64,000 bases of DNA, taken from assembly GCA_034440575.1 (NCBI GenBank), contig JAOTOL010001656.1, positions 1,839,501 through 1,903,500 on the forward strand, given 5' to 3'. This document shows, one piece after another, positions 55,736 to 64,000 of this stretch. The notes under the pieces were generated by a model. It saw only the letters and a program-made list of their open reading frames with translations, searched no databases and was not told where the DNA came from. The position numbers and the translations under genes were made by a program. Each line of letters opens with the position of its first letter. Position 1 is the stretch's first letter. Source of the stretch: Imbricaverruca yamaguchii. Its lineage: Eukaryota; Arthropoda; Thecostraca; Neoverrucidae.

Positions 55736-56523
55736 CGGGGATATTACGGCCGCTGTCTGGCATCGGACGGCGTGTTTCGCCCGGTGTGTGTTTGGTTGAC
55801 GAGACGGTACACCGGCAATTCTTGTAACTATGTTTGCTATTCGCATTCATCGTCACCGAACATGGTCAGCGCGCAACGAAGATTTCATTTCACCATCCAT
55901 TGGCACCTTGCGCCCTCGTTTCCCTTTCGAAAGTTGCGAGTCTTACCAGGGAATACCCCTCGACTGCGGGCTGCTGTAATACACGAATTATATTCACTTC
56001 ATGCACGATGCACGATTTATGCACTTTACTTAGGAACTAATATCACCACCAGCGTCAAGGTGTATACAATATATATGACGTAGCCAACGTGAAAATGTAG
56101 TATTCACGAAGTGTCCACATGATCAGTGCCGAAAATGTTTTCCACCTGGCAGCTCTGGGGTGTCTAGGACGTTGCCACCATTGTCTGCGCAACACAGCCT
56201 GGCCCTGCGAAATTCAGTGACGTCATCATTTTCAAGCGTTGTTCGCTGATTAATTGAGATCTAAGCTGTTTCGTATAGTCTGATCATTGCTTACCCATGC
56301 GACCTGGTGCAATATTGTATTATTTCGATCTCTCCCTGGGTACGTTCCCACTCTAATTCGGCGACAAATTTCTTGAATTGTTGGGCGCTAAATGATCTAC
56401 CATGGTCGATGCGCCCTAAAACCACAATCGCACACACACTTCCTGACTTGTTTTGCCAATGCAATATCAAACTCTCACCCATGGTGTTGACGTAAGTCTG
56501 TCATTGTGTTCATGTATTCATAG
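55736..56523. other. SNAPC2-like intron 3, right part
   Basis: Single-copy intron sequence with a SINE-type tail (GGGCGCTAAATGATC, GGTCGATGCGCCCTAAAACC) at about 56383-56425. No gene was seen on either strand. Confidence 0.45.
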
Positions 56524-56685
56524 GTACCTCCCAGACCGAGCAACAGCGACGGTCGCCGACTGCTAGCGCTGATGCATCACCTGGCGGCCTTGATGAAATC
56601 GATAACTCTCTCGCGCCACAAAAGATGGCTCTGGTGTAGCGACCACGTGCGCCGTCTCGCTAATAAGGATGTACTACCTGAAACG
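56524..56685 (+). CDS. SNAPC2-like gene, exon 4
   Basis: 54 codons, phase 0 at both ends. Acceptor TGTTCATGTATTCATAG/GTA and donor ACG/GTGAGT. It encodes VPPRPSNSDGRRLLALMHHL, AALMKSITLS and HVRRLANKDVLPET. Joined to exon 3, the pattern (HLACLASGK, then a polar stretch, then LLALMHHLAALMKSI) parallels the vertebrate SNAPC2 helix pair around LSAAESAVVLDLLMSLPEEL. Codon bias is less GC-rich than exons 3 and 5. Confidence 0.58.
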
Positions 56686-58570
56686 GTGAGTGAGGTGCTG
56701 ATGTCCAGCTAGTCTGAGCATTACCGTGCATTTTTTGCCAGTCTTTTTTTACTGGGGAAAGGGGGGGGGCGTGCTGGATTTTCACGTTTTAGTCTGGGAC
56801 TCAGAGTGGGCTTGCTGTTGGTGTTGTGTTTTTTTTGGGGTTTGCTAAAATGTGGGAGTGCATAATGTCCAGAAACCCTATATATTGAAGTGCGTGTGCT
56901 TCTGTATATGATAGTCAATAAATACCATTCCTACACAATAGTGCACGCTTTTAATAAAATACAGAATACCTTGCTCAATACCTTTTTCAACTTTTTCATA
57001 CATTAAGGGTACATAGTTTCTCTTGGATCATAGTGAGTGCTGTGAAAGAAAGTGCATAGTTCCAACTTACTATCCTTAGGCCAGAAGGCATCCTTACAGT
57101 CACACATGAATCACCATTGTAACAATTTTTATTGCGTTCGTCTCTAGTGTGACTGTTCTCAGCTGATCAGCTACAAATGGCTTATTTTGGGATAACCAGC
57201 ACCAGGCACTTGGGATATCACCAATTGGCTAATATACACCTTCAAGTCGTCTGCAAGTATTTGAGATCTCGTAAGGGCCACACTTTATCACATAAAATGG
57301 TGAGCACTCGCACGGCATTCCAGATCACACACCCTGGCACCCCACCAAAAGGAACGCGACACTTATAGGTCACCAAGAAGTAACAATGGGTGGACGTGTT
57401 TTGGACGGGAGGGGTGGGACTGACTTGTGGGACTTGTGGTTGATGGTTTCCGAGTCGAGACGCCAGCTGCTATGTTCAGTGTTCCGCTTCATCCGAGAAG
57501 CTCTACGGTTGACCAGGACTGGTGGCCGACTTTTCACTCTTAACATACACATTGTGCAAACCGACCCACTAGAGTGCAGGTGCAGATACACTGGCGAACC
57601 AGTGGAGTGCATTCTCCGGGCGTAAGTGGGGGTGGCGAGCTTGAGGACACACCCCGACGTTGTCAGTATTGAAATCGTTCGTTCACGTCCTTTGGAAGTA
57701 ACGCGTTTTCAGTTGTCCATTAAAATGCCGCTTACTGTTCGAGCATATCCATTCTGGATACCTAAATACTGGAAACAATACCAGAATTTAACTGAGCATG
57801 TTGAGACGATGTACGGCCTTACTGCATAAGTTCAACTTTGACAAGTTGTCCGGTTTATTTATTCTAAATAATGTGGTGTTCTGCTTGGCGTTTCATGTTG
57901 GTCACACACTGTTCATAGGCGAAACTGTTCCGTGCATGGCTTGCCATCCGCTTTACCCCACTGCTAAACATCCATGCTAACTGTAACGCAGATTTTGACA
58001 ACTCGTTGCTCCGGGCAATTCACTTCATCCTGCTTCCCTAGGGCTACATATTATGTAACCGCTCGCCTATTGGCGTCATTAATCGTGGGGGTCATTTTAT
58101 ACCCCCCAAGGTATGGAGGTGCATGGAAATATGAGGTCAGGTCATGAGGTCAGTCAGGAGGTCAGGTCGATGAGTTAGTCAAGGTCAAATTCTTTACGGA
58201 TCCATCGAATCCAAATAAAATCAAAACGAACCAGAGGAATGTATGAACGTTTTCGTTTTTGATTACTTGTTGGTTTTCCATGTTTATCCATTAGGGCTAA
58301 AATCGAACATCCTGGCCAAAGTATTCACTTTTTATCAGTGCAAGTTGGCTTAAAGCAACGTTTATCGGCCCGCTCTATTCATTATAAAATATCACATCAA
58401 GAAAATTGCAAACGCAATATGTTGAAAGTCTCAAAAGAATAAAATGTTACTTTTTGGATGGACAGACATTTTGAAACTGGTCGATCTCACCTTCCTTTTC
58501 CGATTCCACATATTTTTTTAAATTAAAAAATGAACTCCCCATAGCCAAAACGTGATATCAGTCCTGATGT
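56686..58570. other. SNAPC2-like intron 4, left part
   Basis: No supported gene. A G-run (56759-56769) and T-rich tracts are present. The frame at 57386-57625 has no recognised domain. GAGGTCAGG-type short repeats occur at 58131-58170. Confidence 0.4.
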
Positions 58571-58574
58571 CATA

Positions 58575-59378
58575 GACCCCCTAGTGCAGGGTTAAAATAA
58601 TGTTTTTTTCCGTTAGGTGGGAGATGTCAAAACGAGCACAGTAGGATGTGGAAATTACCCATTGAATTAGTGATCTTTAAAATGCTTTTGATATCTTTCG
58701 AACTCAAATTTAAGCCAATGGGGTAGGTACCTATGACAGTACCTTTGTCATTTGTTTTGAGATGCATAATGTGAGAAGAGCTATATTCTGGATAGGGAGA
58801 ATAATGTCTACTTCTATAAACTGTTGTTGTGTGCCATGTCACATTATAGGTAATCCTGTTACCTGAAATTGTATTTACAAATACTCTCTTATCACCGTTC
58901 CTCAGTGATGCATTATTCGCGAAATAGGGTGGAATATGCCACTTAATGAACACCGAATCGACATCCTTCACAAAGAAGCATTGCCATCATGCTTCTTGGT
59001 GCATGCTTGTGAAGTTTGCGTGCATTGTTTCTAACTGTATCCAGTTCACAAATATCACGGTTTTGCTAGCCATAACGGATTTAAATCTTGATTAAGACAC
59101 TCTGAACCACAATTTCAGGTGAAGGGATTATCTATGGTGTGCTATGTTATACATTGCCAGTTTATAGCATGGGTGTTTGCATCGTTATTGTTGATATCGG
59201 TATCTCCAGATAAGGTGCCTTTCACAGCGCGCAAAAAGGGAACAGTACGCAATTATCTCAAAAGTGTGTTTGCAGGACTTACGCGATTATAAATAACATA
59301 CTTCCATGGAGATTTCGACATCCTACCGTACTCGTTTCGACATGTAACATCTAATTATAAATCATTATTTCACCGTTG
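58575..59378. mobile_element. Palindromic MITE, most complete copy
   Basis: An 800-bp element that is nearly one large inverted repeat: arms 58575-58970 and 58985-59378 meet at CAAAGAAGCAT-TGCCATC-ATGCTTCTTGG. Outer ends are GGGTTAAAATAATG (left) and CATTATTTCACC (right). Matched blocks include GAGATGTCAAAACGAGCACA with TGTGCTCGTTTCGAC-like sequence, and TATAGGTAATCCTGTTACCT with its inverted counterpart near 59115. It is non-coding. Partial copies lie at 24506, 38110, 46450, 50635 and 59395. Confidence 0.75.
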
Positions 59379-59394
59379 TCATTCCTTGTCAAAA

Positions 59395-59690
59395 GCATGC
59401 ACATGCCACTTGTAAACGAGATTCTGTAAGAAAGGAGACGCGAATACTTCATGAGCATGCATCAAGGAGCAGAATGTCAATACTTCTTGGAGGTATCTGT
59501 GCACGGAATTATCTGGAGCTTGGTACCATCACAAGATATGGGCGCTACATGACCGACGCTGTCGATGCGCTCCTAAACCGCAATAACCAACCAACCAATA
59601 CTTCTTGGAGAAGGATATCGAATGAGTGTTTAGAAAGTGGTATATTGCACCCTATTTCACGAATCATTTATCACTGCCCTAGTGACGTCA
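59395..59690. mobile_element. Palindromic MITE, partial copy carrying a SINE
   Basis: GAGCATGCATCAAGGAGCAG and AAGTGGTATATTGCACCCTA match 46798-46890. A 103-bp SINE (59493-59595) interrupts it. Confidence 0.65.
59493..59595 (+). mobile_element. Short SINE with 15-bp target duplication
   Basis: Flanked by perfect CAATACTTCTTGGAG copies (59478-59492 and 59596-59610). The 103-bp insert ends with TGTCGATGCGCTCCTAAACC then AATAACCAACCAACC. It lacks a tRNA-like head, so it is 5'-truncated. It shows that the shared GATGCGCCCCTAAA tail belongs to a mobile SINE. Confidence 0.88.
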
Positions 59691-60364
59691 CTTTTAAAGA
59701 CAAATTTGGGGTGGTATCGGACACTCGACGAGCGCTTTTCGATGACATCATTCGGTTTCGCGCAGTGTCTAGTTTGGCAATTGGGTGGGGGTATCAAATT
59801 CCTCCCTGAGACCGGGGTGTGAGGATTCTGACCAGAAAGACGGCGCATGTTAGCAATTTATAACCAGTCCGACTTCATTTCGATGACCAACCGAATGAGC
59901 GTTGCCTCGCCGCACAGACCTAACGAAGGCTGCCGAGAACTGAGTCGTGGGACGACTGCAATCCGTGTGAGGTCTACTGAAAAGAGCCATCTCCTCCGAC
60001 GGTAGCCACGTGCGGCCTTGCAGGTGCACTCTGGAGGACATTAAGCCCTCCGCCCGCGTACGTGGAACGGGCTGTTTTCAACAGTGAACAGCCTGCTGTT
60101 CTGAAGTTGAACTGTGACAGCTTAAACGTGAAACTGTTAGGACGTCCCATCAGCGGCGCTTGCTCTGAGTAGGCTTTCCACGGGCAACACGGGAATGTGA
60201 GGAAGCCGACTAGCGCAGGGTGGTATTAGTGCTTCCCGGAGACAGCGTCCCCACCTGCTGCGGCCATTGATGGAAGGGTTTCGCTCGGCTTGCCATAATC
60301 TGGATGTAATTCAGCATAGTTCGTCGCTACTGCAGCTGTTCGCCGTACAGAGTAATTAGCCTTA
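59691..60364. other. SNAPC2-like intron 4, interval before the minisatellite
   Basis: No supported gene or repeat. It includes a GC-rich patch near 60000-60060. Confidence 0.4.
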
Positions 60365-61045
60365 GGGCGGTCCGACACCACCTCAGAGCCGAGGACAGTC
60401 CAACACCACCACAGGGCTGAGGGTGTTCCGACACCACCCCAGAGCTGATGGTGGTCCGACACCACCCCAAAGTCGAGGATGGTCCAACACCACCTCAGAG
60501 CCGAGAATGGTCCAACACCACCCCAGAGCTGATGGCGGTCTCCGACACCACCCCAGAGCTGATGGCGGTCTCTGACACCACCATAGAGCTGATGGCGGTC
60601 GGACACCACCCCAGAGCTGATGGCGGTCTCCGACACCACCCCAGAGCTGATGGCGATCGGACACCACCCCAGAGCTGATGGCGGTCGGACACCACCCCAA
60701 AGCTGATGGCGGTCTCCGACACCACCACAGCGCTGATGGTGGTCGGACACCACCCCAGCGGTGAGGGCGGTCTCCGACACCACCCCAGAGCTGATGGCGG
60801 TCGGACACCACCCCAGAGCTGATGGCGGTCTCCGACACCACCACAGCGCTGATGGTGGTCAGACACCACCCCAGCGGTGAGGGCGGTCTCCGACACCACC
60901 CCAGAGCTGATGGCGGTCGGACACCACCCCAGAGATGAGGGCGGTCTCCGACACCACCCCAGAGCTGATGGCGGTCTCCGACACCACCACATAGCTGATG
61001 GTGGTCGGACACCACCCCAGCGGTGAGGATGGGGTGGTGTCCGAC
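60365..61045. repeat. 28/30-bp minisatellite in intron 4, ending in an inverted unit
   Basis: Units of GACACCACCCCAGAGCTGAT followed by GGCGGTC with or without TCC (28 or 30 bp), about 23 copies. Blocks of several units are repeated as larger segments (60715-60810 resembles 60835-60930). The array closes with a hairpin: GTCGGACACCACCCCA (61004-61019) and its perfect complement (61030-61045). Confidence 0.93.
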
Positions 61046-61107
61046 TCACTGTGGCCGGTCTGGTGACGTGCGCGGCACCACTGACGATCATCTCCCTGGT
61101 GCCGCAG

Positions 61108-61347
61108 GTGAGCAGGCCGCCGAGCGGCGCCGACCTGTCGCTGGTACCGGCCGAGCTGCGGCCGCTCATGTCCGAGCTGATGACGCCCGACAACAACCGG
61201 CTGCAGATACCGTCGCCGCTGCTCATCAGTCCGTTCTCGACACAGCTGAACGAGGCGGCCGCCGCCAGCAACCACCTGCTGCTGGGCGACTCCACACTCC
61301 TGTGGGACTGCCTGCAGAGGAGGGACGACACCGCCGCTGGTGGGTAG
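61108..61347 (+). CDS. SNAPC2-like gene, exon 5 (probable last exon)
   Basis: Acceptor CTCCCTGGTGCCGCAG/GTG, phase 0. 79 codons to TAG at 61345-61347. It encodes SRPPSGADLSLVPAELRPLM, IPSPLLISPFSTQLNEAAAA and TLLWDCLQRRDDTAAGG. The IPSPLLISPFS segment is reminiscent of the Pro-rich C-terminal end of SNAPC2 (PLNPFLVPLELL), but the similarity is weak. Strong GC3 bias supports coding. Alternatively a donor GTGGGT at 61340 continues the gene beyond this point. Confidence 0.55.
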   Translation: MSRPPSGADLSLVPAELRPLMSELMTPDNNRLQIPSPLLISPFSTQLNEAAAASNHLLLGDSTLLWDCLQRRDDTAAGG

Positions 61348-61369
61348 TCGCCTAGTGTACCCCGCCGGC

Positions 61370-62080
61370 ACACGTCACAATCATACATCACCGTCACACG
61401 CCATCGTCACACACCACCGTCACACACCACCGTCACACATCACCGTCACACACCACCGTCACACATCACCGTCACACATCACCGTCACACTACCGCCACA
61501 CACCACCGTCACACACCACCGTCACACACCACCGTCACATACCACCGTCACACACCACCGTCACACACCACCGTCACATACCACGTCACATATCACCGTC
61601 ACACGTCACAATCATACATCACCGTCACACATCACCGTCACACATCACAATCATACATCACCGTCACACGTCACAGTCACAAACCACCGTCACATACCAC
61701 CATCACACATCACCGTCACACACCACCATCACACATCACCGTCACACATCACCGTCACATACTACCATCACACACTACCGTCACATACCACCGTCACACC
61801 ACCGTCACACGCCACCGTCACAAACCACCGTCACATACCACCGTCACATACCACCGTCACACCACAACGTCTCACGCCACCGTCACACACCACCGTCACA
61901 TACCACCGTCACAAACCACCGTCACAAACCACCGTCACAAACCACCGTCACACCACCGTCACACCACCGTCACACCACCGTCATACCACCGTCATACCAC
62001 CGTCATACCACCGTCACACACCACCATTATACACCATGATTATACATAACCGTCACACACTATCGTCACAATCCTACCTA
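61370..62080. repeat. 13-bp CA/CG minisatellite after exon 5
   Basis: Unit ACCACCGTCACAC (13 bp) with 10-12-bp variants, about 55 copies, starting about 25 bp after the exon 5 stop. The 267-residue His/Thr/Pro-rich frame across it is a repeat translation. Confidence 0.92.
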
Positions 62081-63988
62081 CCGCCAGTATACTCCATCGT
62101 CACCGACACGGTCCCCAAATATACTCCACCGCCACGGACATAATGCTCCGGTATGCTCCACCTCACCGACACAATCCTCCAGCATACTCCGTCGTCACCG
62201 ACACAGGTGCAACAAACCGCACTTACATCCTTGCGTAGGATATTTAAATTGTGTTTGAAGGTATGTCCCTTGAATATTTGTCAGGTGGTGAGTTCCATCC
62301 ATTTCCCGGATAAATGTATCACTGTCCTCCAGCGGTACGTTTTTCTCCCTCGCCCTGATCCGGCCAGTCCACGAAGCGACCACTACTGACGGATTGCAGC
62401 GTGTCAGGAGATACAACATTATGCGCAAATAAGATTAATAAATCCAGGACGCCCGGGGAAGATGACGAATCATGACAAAAAATACCCACGAACAAGATTA
62501 ATAAATCCAGGAAGCCGGGAGAAGTTGACGTATCATGACAGAATGCGAGACTTAGAAATATGCCACGTCGTTTTGTCCAAATTATTCCTAATAACAAAGA
62601 AGTATATAATTGCACAGGGCGGTAAGGTAATTGTGCATGTCTCTGTTTAGGCAATGCAATTGTATGAGGCACGGTTTGCATGTTAAATGAACAACGCTAC
62701 GAAATGCATGTTCACCATTTTCTGAGAATGACGGTCGTAATTGAACATGAAATTCAGAACGTAGGGTAGTGTGAGCCAGCTGCACACAAAAACGTGTAAT
62801 GAACTAATTTTGTGGTTCAGCGCAATCGCTGTATAATATCGGATGCAATTTTCAGAACATAAACAAAAGATTGGTGGAGTTTGCTGTCGTCGCTGAACAA
62901 CCTTAGCGACTAGGTTGAACACTGCGTAACTTGGCGATGACGGGCCGGCTATCGCCACCTTGTATTTGGACGCATTCATGGAAGCGTGATATTACCATGG
63001 TGTCGATCCATGTTCACTGCCTTATTTTTGCTATATTGACGGATTGTCCACACTGTGTGTGCCGTTGTCCGAGTGGCACACTACGGCACAATGTGTACAG
63101 TAGAGGCTGGCTGGCTGTTCCTCTGATGCGTCGGTACCTGCGCTCAGACGGCGTGGTCGTCAGTATCTGAGGTAGACTGGCCGCGGCCGAAGAGCAGCAA
63201 CACGTGCGACTGGAGCCCACAGCCTCCTGGTTGGGAGACGAGCATGTCACCTCTGGATTGCGTGCCCCCGTAGCGGGCACAGCGCAGTGAAATAGAGCAG
63301 ACGACATGCGCTTCGCTTATTACACGTGCATAATATAGACATGGCGAACCTACCAGAGTATTGAAAGTTGCCACTCATACTTGATGCCGCTAGTCATCAT
63401 TTTCATTTTCATTTCATTTTTCATTTCCTTTTGCGGGTCAAGGTAGGCTAGAAAAGTCCAACAAGGAGCAGGCGGAGGCCGGAGGCAGATTGATCGATCA
63501 CGGCGGTTCTCAAGAGAAGATGACGCTGTGTAATGGCTAGTATCACGTGCAGGGGGTGCCGTTCTCCGGTGGAGTCTAAACCGCCCTGTTGTGGCGGCAG
63601 CAGACCTCGACATGTGTCAGAAGCGCATTGGGCAGTGTGGTGGGCTGGTGCCATGGGAGATGCCACGCTCCGGCGTCCACCGGAACCGCTCGGCTGTGGC
63701 GGCGTGTTAGAAACACTGCCAGGTGTGGTGGGCGGGCGCCGTTACTGCCATGCTATGTAAAGGTAGGTCCAGGCGATCACACTCGGAGACAAGTGTGGTG
63801 TGTCCAAGGGAGCGTACTTTACAGGACAAGTGTGCTGTGTCAGGGACTAGGTCCGCCCACTGTGCCATGCCCAAGACGTGGTTGCTGCTGAGACGTACTT
63901 CCCCGGCTGTGTACTCGTCACCAGTTTGGCAGCGAAACGGAGCGTCTTTTGAACCTTACTGAGGTGACGTTCGGCTGCCTCTCCACAG
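62081..63988. other. Interval without recognised gene; small tandem duplication
   Basis: A segment of about 63-66 bp (AAGATTAATAAATCCAGGA through ATCATGACA) is duplicated at about 62428-62545. At the right edge, CTGCCTCTCCACAG (63975-63988) looks like a splice acceptor followed by ATGGGCAGACAG at the window end, so another exon may begin there. Confidence 0.4.
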
Positions 63989-64000
63989 ATGGGCAGACAG

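Noticed and set aside
53575..55827. Plus-strand open frames of 668-750 aa
   Set aside because: They are repeat translations of the 34-bp minisatellite. The three frames show the same cyclic peptide, because the period is not a multiple of 3, and the array lies in an intron.
60226..61397. Minus-strand frames of 170-300 aa rich in Trp/Gly/Val/Arg
   Set aside because: They read through the 28/30-bp minisatellite, and the part over 61108-61347 is antisense to the better supported exon 5.
61340..62143. 267-aa His/Thr/Pro-rich frame
   Set aside because: It is a translation of the 13-bp ACCACCGTCACAC array and shares no domain.

Overview
This is an animal (invertebrate) nuclear genomic window, dominated by transposable elements and tandem repeats. 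The evidence is eukaryotic: CR1-type LINEs with SGNH-esterase ORF1, tRNA-derived SINEs with target-site duplications, a Ty3/gypsy remnant, a Penelope-like remnant, hAT-type elements and spliced exons with GT/AG boundaries. The mix and the GC-rich codon use of the host exons would suit an arthropod, but the species cannot be fixed from the sequence alone.

Layout. 1-5170: a 23-bp minisatellite, a 2.2-kb run of simple repeats (ATCTCC, TA, GA, GACAGAGA, then about 850 bp of GACA) and a 37-bp minisatellite. 5171-13866: two adjacent CR1-like LINEs (A and B) that interrupt the 37-bp minisatellite, which resumes at 13867. 14.0-21.9 kb: sparse sequence with a Penelope-like remnant (15.7-16.3 kb), a hAT-type MITE nested inside another copy of itself (17.4-18.9 kb) and a SINE. 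21.9-24.5 kb: a decayed Ty3/gypsy gag-pol. 25.5-27.5 kb: a foldback-like inverted repeat built of degenerate subrepeats. 28.4-30.4 kb: a long-TIR element carrying a CR1 fragment. 32.3-34.6 kb: a broken hAT-like transposase. 35.4-38.1 kb: a C/T-rich degenerate array. 38.6-43.3 kb: an internally deleted CR1 (minus strand) next to an RNase H-bearing LINE. 44-50 kb: SINEs, a near-perfect hairpin, palindromic MITEs and a LINE 3' end.

50.3-61.4 kb holds the only convincing host gene: five plus-strand exons that join in phase 0 and resemble SNAPC2, a subunit of the snRNA-activating complex. Its introns are filled by SINEs, MITEs, a LINE fragment and minisatellites. Several minisatellites abut the exons.

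The most interesting observations are: (i) both CR1-like LINEs carry the canonical -1 frameshift heptamer GGGAAAC, in the correct phase, directly before the ORF1 stop, and ORF2 is open in the -1 frame; (ii) a 29-bp intronic minisatellite appears to have arisen from the 3' coding end of a LINE and now runs to within about 2 bp of a splice acceptor; (iii) there are foldback and palindromic elements and a self-nested hAT MITE with exact 8-bp target duplications.
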